Of a DNA stretch of 15,814 nt, positions 7,245 to 14,950 are shown one piece after another (within the stretch, counting starts at the first letter, position 1; the number at the start of each line of letters is the position of its first letter). The notes under the pieces are model-generated. The model did no database searches. It was not told the DNA's origin and worked only from the letters and a program-made list of their open reading frames with translations. The position numbers and the translations under genes were made by a program. The DNA is from an uncultured Bacilli bacterium. GTDB taxonomy: Bacteria; Bacillota_I; Bacilli_A; RF39; UBA660. The stretch spans positions 1 to 15,814 of the forward strand of contig CANRDR010000021.1 in NCBI GenBank assembly GCA_947629425.1, written 5' to 3'.

Positions 7245-8171
7245 CTCAAAAAAAGTACGAAATATATTGATTTTTTAACAATTTATCCATTATCTTTTGA
7301 TGAGTTTTTAATTAATACTGAAAATAATTTATTATTAGAAAAAATACAAGAATGTTTTAAAAATAATGAACAAATGCCATCTTTACTTCATAAACAAGCA
7401 TTAGATTTATATTATGATTATCTTGCAATAGGTGGTATGCCAGAAGTAGTAAATGAATATATAAATTCTAAATCAATGATAACTGCTATTGATTATCAAA
7501 AATCTATTATTGAATCTTATAAAAATGATATTACAAAATATAGTGATACATCATATGCACCTAAAATTATTGCTGCTTTCGATTCTATACCAGTACAACT
7601 TGCTAAAGAAAACAAAAAATTCCAATATAAATTAGTACAAAAAGGTGGAACTAGTTCTATATTTGGTGATTCAATTAACTGGTTAGTAAATGCTGGTATT
7701 ACAAATAAATGTGTTAAAACAAAGATAGGTGTACCTTTAAAAATGTATGAAGAATTAGATTCATTTAAATTATATATGAATGATGTAGGACTTCTTACTA
7801 ATTTAAGTGAATTTCCTATTTACTTAATAAAAAATCGTGAAGCAGTTAATGAATTAATGATTGGTATGCTTACTGAAAATTATGTTGCTAGTTCTTTAAA
7901 ATATAATGGTTTAAATTTAAATTATTGGAAAAATGATTTTAATAGCAAATTAGATTTTATTTTACAATCTGAAAAAGGTTTAATAGTTCCTTTAGAAGTA
8001 AAGTCTAATATTCATACTAAATCTAAAAGTTTAAATAATTATATGAAAGAATATAAGCCAAAATATGGTATTAGAATTTCTAGTAAAAATTTTGGTTTCA
8101 AAAACAATATTAAATCAGTTCCATTATATGCTGTATTTTGTATTACAACCAATAATTTAGATATTGATTAG
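7245..8171 (+). pseudogene. 5'-truncated AAA_14/DUF4143-type ATPase (remnant)
   Basis: The open frame carries the C-terminal half of the large AAA_14-DUF4143 family, whose full-length members are about 400-450 aa. It begins in the middle of the family's conserved join, DFLTIYPLSFDEFL, at 7269. It then has the typical GGMPEVV, FKLYMNDVGLL and ENYVASSL motifs and a PD-(D/E)xK-like D...ExK (LDFILQ...PLEVKS) near the end. The N-terminal ATPase module with Walker A and B is missing. Upstream is an in-frame TAA (7242-7244) and then the terminator of the previous gene. The first ATG (7374) has no SD and cuts into the domain. It is most likely a deletion remnant, unless the DUF4143 piece is expressed alone. 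The family's function is poorly defined. Confidence 0.8.
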
Positions 8172-8182
8172 ATTTATCTATT

Positions 8183-8206
8183 AAAAAAAGCGTTTTATCG
8201 CTTTTA
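8183..8206 (-). terminator. Terminator of noc (bidirectional hairpin)
   Basis: Stem 8186-8192 / 8199-8205 (AAAAGCG and its complement) with a 6-nt loop. On the minus strand the stem runs into seven T (8189-8183); on the plus strand it also has a T-rich tail. It overlaps the noc stop codon and separates the convergent pseudogene. Confidence 0.85.
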
Positions 8207-9229
8207 TTTTTCTATTTTTATAATTATTTGATATAAATCTTCAAAATCATAATCTTCTGTTTCTATTTTAAATCCTGCTGATTTTATTTCCTCTTCTATA
8301 TTTTTAACTGCATTTATAGCAGATTCTAAATTTCCAGATTCTATTTTTTCTTTTTCAACAACTTCTTCTACTTCTATATCTTCTTGTGCTTCTTCTGCTG
8401 TAGGAATATCAAATATTTCATATTTTTCTTTTAATTCTTTTTGTGCTTCTAATATTAGTTTTGCAATAGCGTCTTCATCATCTTCTTCATTAGTTACAAA
8501 TTCAGCATTTTCTTCATCTTTAGTATCGTTTGTTTCTTTTGTTAATTCAAAAGTTTCTAAGTTATCATTATTATCTAAAGAAGAAGGAGTATCATTATCT
8601 AATGTAAAACTTTCTATTTCACTATCTAATACTTTTTTTATTTCTGCATCTAATTGTCTTACTGTTAATCTTTCATTTATTATTTTATTTAACATATCTA
8701 CTTGTTTATCATGATCTTTAAGTTGTAATAAACTTCTTGCATGACGTTCTGATATTTTTTCATTCATTAATGCATCTTGTGCTTCTTCTGATAAATTTAA
8801 TAATCTAATTTTATTAGCAATAGCAGATTGTGATAATCCCATTCTTTCTGCAAGTTGTTCTTGTGTTAAATAACCTCTATCTAATAATTTTTTATAAGAT
8901 TTTGCTTCTTCAATTGCAGATAAATTTTTTCTTTGTAAGTTTTCTACTAATGCTATTTCTGCTGATTTATTATCATCTAAATTAGCAATAATTGCTGGTA
9001 CTGTTTTAAAACCTGCAATTTGCGCTGCTTTATATCTTCTTTCTCCTGCTATTATTTCATATTTATCAGAAGTTAATTTTCTTAATACTAATGGTTGAAT
9101 TATACCATGTTCTTTAATAGATAATGCTAATTCTTTTAATGCAGTTTCATCAAAAGTAAGTCTTGGTTGAAATCTATTAGGTATAATATTTTCTACATCA
9201 ATATTTTGTACTTGTGGTTCTAAATTCAT
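8204..9229 (-). CDS. noc: ParB-family nucleoid occlusion protein (Noc-like)
   Basis: ParB/Noc proteins are CTP-dependent DNA clamps loaded at palindromic sites; Noc keeps division away from the nucleoid. Visible are the Noc-like start NIIPNRFQPR (14-23), HGIIQP, the CTP-binding GERRYKA (62-68) and ENLQRKNL (96-103), and a helix-turn-helix at about 121-146. Residues that distinguish Noc from ParB are present: Q134 in SQS, K140 in ANK and R162 in ERHARSL. The fourth position (usually K in Noc) is N145. The gene follows rsmG as in Bacillus. Two oddities: the N-terminal membrane-targeting helix is absent, with an in-frame stop just upstream excluding a longer start; and an acidic, probably disordered linker spans about 205-300, giving 341 aa. 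SD is AGGAG, 8 nt before ATG. Confidence 0.9.
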   Translation of the reverse strand: MNLEPQVQNIDVENIIPNRFQPRLTFDETALKELALSIKEHGIIQPLVLRKLTSDKYEIIAGERRYKAAQIAGFKTVPAIIANLDDNKSAEIALVENLQRKNLSAIEEAKSYKKLLDRGYLTQEQLAERMGLSQSAIANKIRLLNLSEEAQDALMNEKISERHARSLLQLKDHDKQVDMLNKIINERLTVRQLDAEIKKVLDSEIESFTLDNDTPSSLDNNDNLETFELTKETNDTKDEENAEFVTNEEDDEDAIAKLILEAQKELKEKYEIFDIPTAEEAQEDIEVEEVVEKEKIESGNLESAINAVKNIEEEIKSAGFKIETEDYDFEDLYQIIIKIEK

Positions 9230-9254
9230 AACCCCTACTCCTATTCTCTATTTA

Positions 9255-9283
9255 ATAATACTTTATTTTTATATTTTTTTCAA
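9255..9283 (-). promoter_or_regulatory. Promoter of noc
   Basis: Minus-strand TTGAAA (9283-9278), exactly 17 nt, then TATTAT (9260-9255), in the gap between rsmG and noc. Both boxes are 5/6 matches. Confidence 0.75.
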
Positions 9284-9311
9284 GATAAAATACTAACAAA
9301 CTATAACAAAT

Positions 9312-9347
9312 TAAAAAAACTTATTGTTTTATTATAAGTTCTTTTTA
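9312..9347 (-). terminator. Terminator of mnmE-mnmG-rsmG
   Basis: Stem 9318-9324 / 9334-9340 (AACTTAT and its complement, 7 bp), extendable by an A/T pairing arm, with a 9-nt loop and a T-run on the minus strand. It begins at the rsmG stop. The stem is AT-rich, so strength is moderate. Confidence 0.6.
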
Positions 9348-10049
9348 TAATGGTTTATTTATTATTTTACTGTAACTTCTTGGATATTTTATATTAGTTA
9401 TATTTACTTTTTTAATTTTAATTAAATTTCTTATACCATAATTTTTTGGTAAATTAAATTCATATGTTTTTTCATATTCAGCACCTAATAATTTTATTCC
9501 ATTTAAACTATTATTAAGTTCTTCTAAATAATTTGATTTCATAGCGATAAAATATCCATTTATTTTTACAAATGGTATAGATAATTCTATTAAAATTGGT
9601 AAATTTTTAACTGCACGTGCTGTTACTATATCATAATATTCTCTTCTATTTTTAATAAATTCTTCAGCTCTTTCATTAATTATTTCAATATTATCTAATT
9701 GTAATTTTTTAATTAATTCTTTTAAAAATGTTGTTTTTTTATTATTAGAATCTAATAATGTTAATTTTATATTAGGATATAATATTTTTAATATAACTCC
9801 AGGAAAACCTGCTCCAGTACCTATATCTAATAATGTATTACAAGTATTTAAATCATATACGTTTGATAATAATATAGAATCATAAAAATGTTTATAATAT
9901 ACTTCTTCTTTATTTGTAATACTAGTTAAATTTGTATGAGTATTATACTCTATTAAAAATTCATAATATATATTTAATAATTCTTTTTGTTTATTAGATA
10001 AAGTAATATTTATTTTATTTAAATCTTCATAAAATTCATTAATGTTCAT
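9345..10049 (-). CDS. rsmG: 16S rRNA (guanine527-N7)-methyltransferase RsmG
   Basis: RsmG (GidB) uses SAM to methylate N7 of G527 in 16S rRNA. The 234-aa protein has the family's N-terminal helices with LTSIT and YKHFYDSI, SAM motif I LLDIGTGAGFPGVILK, motif II LTLLDSNNKKTTFL, and the conserved DIVTARAVKNLPIL. I chose ATG 10049. The start MNINEF aligns with the MNIEEF start of B. subtilis RsmG, and the SD AAGGA is 11 nt away. The upstream in-frame ATG at 10058 is only 2 nt from that SD. The gene overlaps the end of mnmG by 11 nt, so translation is probably coupled. The order mnmE-mnmG-rsmG-noc is a conserved origin-proximal arrangement in Firmicutes. Confidence 0.93.
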   Translation of the reverse strand: MNINEFYEDLNKINITLSNKQKELLNIYYEFLIEYNTHTNLTSITNKEEVYYKHFYDSILLSNVYDLNTCNTLLDIGTGAGFPGVILKILYPNIKLTLLDSNNKKTTFLKELIKKLQLDNIEIINERAEEFIKNRREYYDIVTARAVKNLPILIELSIPFVKINGYFIAMKSNYLEELNNSLNGIKLLGAEYEKTYEFNLPKNYGIRNLIKIKKVNITNIKYPRSYSKIINKPL

Positions 10050-11910
10050 CTTTACCATATTCCTTTTTTAAATATATAGCAAGTATTGATAAATCTGCTG
10101 GATTTACTCCACTTATTCTTGCTGCTTGAGCTAGTGTTAATGGTCTTATTTCTTTTAATTTTTGTTTTGCTTCACTAGCAAGATTAATTATTTTATCATA
10201 ATCTATATCTTTAGGTATTTTTTTTGATTCTAATTTTAATAATTTTTCTACTTCTTTTAATTCTTTTTTTATATAACCTTCATATTTAATTAATATTTCT
10301 ACTTGATCATATACTTCTTTTGTATATTTTTTTTCTAATATGTTTTCGTCTATTAATAAATTTATATTTATTTCTGGTCTTTTTAAGAAATCATATAAGT
10401 TTATACTAGTATTAAAATTATTATCTTTTATTATATTTAATATATTTTTTGTAATATTATTTTTTGTTATTTTTAATTCTTTTAATTCATCTAAAAGTTT
10501 ATTTATATTGTTTTCTTTTTCTAATAATTTATTATATTTTTCTTTTGTAATTAAGCCTGCTTCATAACCATATTTTCTTAATCTTAAATCAGCATTATCA
10601 TGTCTTAAAAGTAATCTAAATTCTGCTCTACTAGTAAGCATTCTATATGGTTCTTTTGTTCCTTTAGTTACTAAGTCATCTATTAAAACTCCAATATATG
10701 ATTCATTTCTTTTTAGTATTAATGGTTCTTTTCCTTTTAATTTTTTCGCAGCATTTATTCCTGCAATAATACCTTGTCCTGCTGCTTCTTCATATCCACT
10801 TGTTCCATTTATTTGTCCTGCTGTAAATAAGTTTTCTATTATTTTTGTTTCAAGTGATGGTTTTAGTTGTAAAGGATTTATTGCATCGTATTCTATTGCG
10901 TAAGCATATTTTAATATTTTTGCATTTTCTAACCCTTCTAGACTATGTACCATTTTTTCTTGTACATCTATTGGCATACTTGTTGAAAAACCTTGTATAT
11001 ATATATCATCATAATATAAACTTTCTGGTTCTAAAAATAATTGATGTCTTTCTTTATCTTTAAATCTTACTATTTTATCTTCTATTGATGGACAATATCT
11101 TGGGCCTATACCTTCTGCGTATCCACCATACATTGCACTTTTTTCTAAATTGTCATTTATTATTTTATGAGTTTTTTCATTTGTGTAAACTAAATAACAT
11201 TTTGCTTGTTTGTCTTTATCATAGTAAATTTCATTTTCACAATTAAATGTCCAGTATACATCATCGCCTGTTTCTTCTTTTAATTTGCTAAAATCTATAC
11301 TATTTCTATCTATTCTTTGAGGAGTTCCAGTTTTTAATCTTAGTATGTCAAATCCTAATTCTTTTAATCTATCACTTAAGTGATTTGAACGTTTTTCTCC
11401 ATGTGGTCCTTCTAATTTATTAGTATTACCTATTAATATTTTGCTTTTTAAATAAGTTCCTGTTGTTAAAATTAATGCAGAACAATTTATTATTTTTTCT
11501 TCTAATTTAATTCCAACAACTTTATTATTTTCTACAATAATATCTTCAACCATGCCTTCTATTATTGTTAAATTTTTTGTGTTTTTTAGTGTTTCTAGCA
11601 TTATTTTTGGATAAGTTATTTTATCTGCTTGTGCTCTTAATGATCTAACTGCTGGTCCTTTACCATTATTTAACATTTTTATTTGAATATGGCTTTTGTC
11701 AGCCACTATTCCCATTAATCCACCTAATGCGTCTATATCTCTTACTATTATTCCTTTAGCAGTTCCACCTATTGATGGATTACAAGGCATATCTGCAATA
11801 TTTTTTATATTTGCTGTAATTAATGCTGTTTTTAAACCTATAGTTGCAGTGGCATGAGCAGCTTCACATCCTGCATGGCCTCCACCTACTACTATTACAT
11901 CATAAAACAT
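10039..11910 (-). CDS. mnmG: tRNA uridine-5-carboxymethylaminomethyl modification enzyme MnmG (GidA)
   Basis: MnmG is the FAD-dependent partner of MnmE. Together they add the carboxymethylaminomethyl (or aminomethyl) group to C5 of the wobble uridine U34 in certain tRNAs, using methylene-tetrahydrofolate. The 623-aa length is standard. Visible: the dinucleotide-binding GGGHAGCEAA (9-18), PCNPSIGGTAKGIIVRDIDALGG, the LLTTGTYL-like strand (ALILTTGTYLK), SGYEEAAGQG, and MLTSRAEFRLLLRHDNADLRL. The C-terminal helical domain contains IRPLTLAQAARISGVNPADL, which contacts MnmE. The ATG is preceded by SD TAGGTGA, whose first three bases are the mnmE stop codon (8-nt gap). It overlaps rsmG at its 3' end. 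No anomaly is seen. Confidence 0.96.
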   Translation of the reverse strand: MFYDVIVVGGGHAGCEAAHATATIGLKTALITANIKNIADMPCNPSIGGTAKGIIVRDIDALGGLMGIVADKSHIQIKMLNNGKGPAVRSLRAQADKITYPKIMLETLKNTKNLTIIEGMVEDIIVENNKVVGIKLEEKIINCSALILTTGTYLKSKILIGNTNKLEGPHGEKRSNHLSDRLKELGFDILRLKTGTPQRIDRNSIDFSKLKEETGDDVYWTFNCENEIYYDKDKQAKCYLVYTNEKTHKIINDNLEKSAMYGGYAEGIGPRYCPSIEDKIVRFKDKERHQLFLEPESLYYDDIYIQGFSTSMPIDVQEKMVHSLEGLENAKILKYAYAIEYDAINPLQLKPSLETKIIENLFTAGQINGTSGYEEAAGQGIIAGINAAKKLKGKEPLILKRNESYIGVLIDDLVTKGTKEPYRMLTSRAEFRLLLRHDNADLRLRKYGYEAGLITKEKYNKLLEKENNINKLLDELKELKITKNNITKNILNIIKDNNFNTSINLYDFLKRPEININLLIDENILEKKYTKEVYDQVEILIKYEGYIKKELKEVEKLLKLESKKIPKDIDYDKIINLASEAKQKLKEIRPLTLAQAARISGVNPADLSILAIYLKKEYGKDEH

Positions 11911-11918
11911 AATTTCAC

Positions 11919-13274
11919 CTACTTTCCTAAACAGAAATTTTTAAATATTTCATCTAATAATTCTTCTTTATAAGATGCTCCAATTATTTCTCCTAAATAA
12001 TCAATACATTCTTTTATGTCAATTGATAACATATCTACTTCAATACCGTTTTCTATACCTAATAATACATTATCTAGTGATTTTTTTGCATTTTTTACTA
12101 ATGATATTTGTCTTGAATTAGATAAATATGTAAAGTCACTAGTTTCTATTTGTTCTAAATTAAATATTTCTACTATTTTATTTTTTAATTCTTCTAAATT
12201 TTCTACATTTAATGTATTTCCATATACAATATTTTTACAGTCTATTTTATCTACATCTATTTGTTTTTCTAAATCAGTTTTATTTATATAAACTATTAAG
12301 TTTTTATTTTTTAATTCATTTATTAAATCTAATTCTTTTTTGGTTATTTTTTCATTATAGTTTAAAACTAATATAACTAAATCTGCTTGTTCTATTATTT
12401 TTTTACTTTTATCTACACCTATTTTTTCAATTATATCTTCTGTATCTCTTATTCCTGCTGTGTCAATTAAATTTAATACTATTCCATTTAATATTATTTT
12501 ACCTTCAACTATATCTCTTGTTGTTCCTGCTATATTTGTTACTATTGCTTTATCATTACCTAATAATGTATTAAGTAAACTACTTTTTCCAACATTAGGT
12601 TTTCCAACTATTGCTACATCTATTCCATTTTTTATTATTTTTCCATTTTGAGATTCTTTTAATAATTTTTCTAAATCTTCTTTTACTTTTAATATTTTTG
12701 GCTTTATTTCTTTATTTGTTAAAACTTCTATATCTTCATATTCAGGATAATCAATATTTACTTCTATATTTGCATTTATAGATAGTAATGTTTCTCTTAT
12801 TTTATTTATTAATTTGCTAATATTTCCTGTTACTCCATTTAAAGATAATTTTCTTTTTTTATCAGTTTCAGAATTAATTAAGTCCCCTACTGATTCTGCT
12901 TCTATTAAATCTATTCTTCCATTTAAGAATGCTCTTTTTGTAAATTCACCAGGTTCTGCAAGTCTACATCCATTTAACAATAATAATTCTAATACTTTAT
13001 TTGTTGAAGATATACCACCATGACAATTTATTTCTATTATATCTTCTTTTGTATAAGTTCTTGGTGCTTTCATAACTGTTACTAATACTTCATCTATTTT
13101 TGAATTATTATCTACTATAAATCCATAATGAATTGTATGAGTATCAACTGTTTGTAAATCAATTCCATTAAATATTTTATTTACAATTTTAATAGAATCA
13201 TTTCCACTTACTCTTATTATAGATATAGCACCTACACCCATTGCAGTTGACACTGCACAAATAGTATCTTCCAT
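11919..13274 (-). CDS. mnmE: tRNA modification GTPase MnmE (TrmE/ThdF)
   Basis: MnmE is the GTPase partner of MnmG in wobble-uridine modification and binds the folate one-carbon donor. Domains in order: an N-terminal folate-binding domain (1-118, with GAISIIRVSG and CHGG), a helical domain, the inserted Ras-like G domain, and a C-terminal helix. G-domain motifs are G1 GKPNVGKS (224-231), G2 GTTRD (250-254), G3 DTAG (271-274) and G4 NKTD (331-334). The C-terminus is CLGK (448-451), matching the catalytic C(I/L)GK motif. At 451 aa it is the normal length. SD is GGTGAT 5-6 nt before ATG. It begins a unit with its own consensus promoter, with a terminator and a Noc-type palindrome between it and jag. 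Confidence 0.96.
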   Translation of the reverse strand: MEDTICAVSTAMGVGAISIIRVSGNDSIKIVNKIFNGIDLQTVDTHTIHYGFIVDNNSKIDEVLVTVMKAPRTYTKEDIIEINCHGGISSTNKVLELLLLNGCRLAEPGEFTKRAFLNGRIDLIEAESVGDLINSETDKKRKLSLNGVTGNISKLINKIRETLLSINANIEVNIDYPEYEDIEVLTNKEIKPKILKVKEDLEKLLKESQNGKIIKNGIDVAIVGKPNVGKSSLLNTLLGNDKAIVTNIAGTTRDIVEGKIILNGIVLNLIDTAGIRDTEDIIEKIGVDKSKKIIEQADLVILVLNYNEKITKKELDLINELKNKNLIVYINKTDLEKQIDVDKIDCKNIVYGNTLNVENLEELKNKIVEIFNLEQIETSDFTYLSNSRQISLVKNAKKSLDNVLLGIENGIEVDMLSIDIKECIDYLGEIIGASYKEELLDEIFKNFCLGK

Positions 13275-13298
13275 TTATATCACCGCTTCATAAATTGT

Positions 13299-13327
13299 AT
13301 TATATTAAATTTATATAAAAATGTAAA
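13299..13327 (-). promoter_or_regulatory. Promoter of mnmE-mnmG-rsmG
   Basis: Minus-strand TTTACA (13327-13322), a 17-nt spacer and a perfect TATAAT (13304-13299), 24 nt before the mnmE ATG. This is among the best promoters in the window. Confidence 0.8.
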
Positions 13328-13342
13328 TCAAATATTTTACAT

Positions 13343-13366
13343 AAATTATTTCCTGGGAAATAATTT
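13343..13366. promoter_or_regulatory. Palindrome containing a probable Noc-binding site (NBS)
   Basis: Two perfect 11-bp arms (13343-13353 and 13356-13366) flank a 2-bp centre. The 14-bp core at 13348-13361, ATTTCCTGGGAAAT, differs from the published B. subtilis Noc site ATTTCCCGGGAAAT at one central base. The classical parS core (GTTTCACGTGAAAC) fits much worse. The 2-nt centre makes it a poor RNA hairpin, and no T-run follows, so a protein-binding DNA site is more likely. It lies 20 bp upstream of the mnmE -35 box. Confidence 0.75.
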
Positions 13367-13372
13367 CAAAAT

Positions 13373-13395
13373 AAAAATGCATTATTCTGCATTTT
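13373..13395 (-). terminator. Terminator after jag
   Basis: A perfect 8-bp stem (13374-13381 with 13388-13395, AAAATGCA and complement) with a 6-nt loop overlaps the jag stop codon. It leads into a T-rich stretch on the minus strand. It closes the rpmH-rnpA-yidC-jag unit. Confidence 0.75.
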
Positions 13396-14014
13396 CAATT
13401 TCTTCTTTAGTTTTATATTTAATAACTACATGTCTATTTGGTTCTTCACCTTCACTAATTGTGTAAACATATTTATTATTTGTTAAAGTATTATGTACAA
13501 TTCTTCTTTCGTAAGAATTCATGTTTTCTAGTTTTACATCTAACTTTGTTTTTGCAACTTCTCTTGCAATTTGTTTTGCAAGTCTTTCTATTCTTTTCTC
13601 TTTATGTTCTTTATAATTTTCTACATCTAAAACTATGTGTGGATAAATATTATATTTAATACTTAACAATTGTTTTACAATATATGTAAGTGCTGATAAA
13701 TTTTTACCTTCCTTACCAATTAATAAAGAATTGTTTTCACTATACATTTTTATGTAAATTTGTTCATCACGTATTTTAGATTCAAGTGTTATATCTATTC
13801 CCATTAAGGAAACAATATTCTTTAAATATTCTTTTATATAATCACTTATATCAGTTAATTTGTAAACATAAATTTTATATGTATTCTTTTTAAGTAAATT
13901 ACCTTTTATTTCTTCTGATTTAATTATTACATCTTTTTCATTTGCGTTAAGTTCTTGTAAACTATTAGTTTTTAACTCCTCTAAATTCTTTCCTTCAAAA
14001 ATTTGTACTTCCAT
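13382..14014 (-). CDS. jag: Jag/KhpB RNA-binding protein (SpoIIIJ-associated)
   Basis: Jag (KhpB/EloR) is a cytoplasmic RNA-binding protein linked to cell elongation and encoded next to the YidC-type insertase. The 210-aa protein has a Jag_N domain (about 1-50, starting MEVQIFEGKNLEELKTN), almost no linker, and then a KH_II domain with the GxxG-type loop in LIGKEGKNLSAL (98-109). An R3H domain follows, with RRIVH (170-174, R170/H174) and a basic C-terminal strand NRHVVIKYKT. The ATG lies 3 nt after the yidC stop, with SD AAGGAG 10 nt before it, so the two are coupled. The KH loop retains its glycines and a positive flank, so RNA binding is expected. It is the last gene before a terminator. 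Confidence 0.93.
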   Translation of the reverse strand: MEVQIFEGKNLEELKTNSLQELNANEKDVIIKSEEIKGNLLKKNTYKIYVYKLTDISDYIKEYLKNIVSLMGIDITLESKIRDEQIYIKMYSENNSLLIGKEGKNLSALTYIVKQLLSIKYNIYPHIVLDVENYKEHKEKRIERLAKQIAREVAKTKLDVKLENMNSYERRIVHNTLTNNKYVYTISEGEEPNRHVVIKYKTKEEIENAE

Positions 14015-14017
14015 AAT

Positions 14018-14950
14018 CTATTTACTCCTTTTTTTAACAATTAATGTTTGTATTACACTAAATCCATTTGTTACTACCCAATAAAGCGCTATTGCTGTTG
14101 GTAAACTGAATGATGCAATTGATATAAATATTAACATAAATGTTGTCATGAATTGCATTTGTTGTTGTGTATCAGATTTACCGGTACTAGCCATACTAAA
14201 CTTAAATGAGAAGTATGTTGTTATTATTATAATCGCTATTAGTAATAAATACCAATAATTTCCTGATTTAATACCTATTAATGGTGTTGTTCCTAATTGT
14301 AATGTAAATAAATTTTCTTCAAATATTGCAGGTACTCTATTTATTGCTTCTAGGAAAGCAAAGAATAATGGCAATTGTATAAATGATACTAAACATCCAC
14401 CTACTGGATTAATATTGTATTTCTTATATATCAACATCATTTCTTGACTCTTTTGCATCATTGAATCTGAATCAGTTTTATCTTTATACTTTCTTTCTAA
14501 CCTGTCTAAATCTGGTTGAGCCTTTTTCATATTTTCTGATTGTTTTATAGTTTTTAATGTAAATGGCATCAATATTATTCTTAATGCTAACCCTATTAAC
14601 ATTACAGATACACCATAATTTTTTACAAGTAAACCTAATTTAACAATTAACCATGCAATAGGCATTACAAATATTTGTACCCATAATCCACTATAATTTT
14701 TTTTATTATATATTTTTAAATCTTTACATTCTGGAAGATCTTCTAATTTAACTTCCATTCTATCACTATATTTTTCATAAATTTTATTTAATTCTTTATC
14801 TGTAGGTTTACATAATATATTTGATGTTAAATTTTGTCCTGTTTCTTCATTAATTATTCTTTTATTATTTTTATCAGTCATATATTTTGTACATCCTGTA
14901 GTTAAAGTTAAAAATAACAGCAGTATTACTATAATCTTTTTAGTTTTCAT
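14018..14950 (-). CDS. yidC: Membrane protein insertase YidC/SpoIIIJ (lipoprotein form)
   Basis: YidC inserts and folds membrane proteins, alone or with Sec. The 310-aa product has a lipoprotein signal peptide with lipobox LTTGC (C20) and an extracellular stretch of about 70 residues. Five hydrophobic segments follow. The first conserved segment carries the substrate-groove arginine (R124 in LALRIILMPF). A cytoplasmic hairpin (about 137-176, charged, with ENMKKAQPDLDRLERKYKDK) and then NPVGGCLVSFIQLPLFFAF and the PTAIALYWVVTN segment are typical. The ectodomain has two cysteines (C47, C75), which is not usual. The start overlaps rnpA by 11 nt (ATG at 14950) and has only a weak SD (GGA), which suggests translation depends on rnpA. 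Downstream jag matches the usual pair. Confidence 0.95.
   Translation of the reverse strand: MKTKKIIVILLLFLTLTTGCTKYMTDKNNKRIINEETGQNLTSNILCKPTDKELNKIYEKYSDRMEVKLEDLPECKDLKIYNKKNYSGLWVQIFVMPIAWLIVKLGLLVKNYGVSVMLIGLALRIILMPFTLKTIKQSENMKKAQPDLDRLERKYKDKTDSDSMMQKSQEMMLIYKKYNINPVGGCLVSFIQLPLFFAFLEAINRVPAIFEENLFTLQLGTTPLIGIKSGNYWYLLLIAIIIITTYFSFKFSMASTGKSDTQQQMQFMTTFMLIFISIASFSLPTAIALYWVVTNGFSVIQTLIVKKRSK

Noticed and set aside
7374..8171. Treating the 265-codon ORF as a complete gene from ATG 7374
   Set aside because: There is no SD, and the frame carries conserved family sequence (DFLTIYPLSFDEFL) upstream of that ATG, so the ATG is internal to a truncated gene.
10050..10058. rsmG start at ATG 10058
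   Set aside because: Only 2 nt from the SD; ATG 10049 matches the family N-terminus and has a usable spacer.
13343..13366. Palindrome as an intrinsic terminator for jag
   Set aside because: A 2-nt centre is too tight for an RNA loop, no T-run follows, and a better terminator overlaps the jag stop at 13373-13395.
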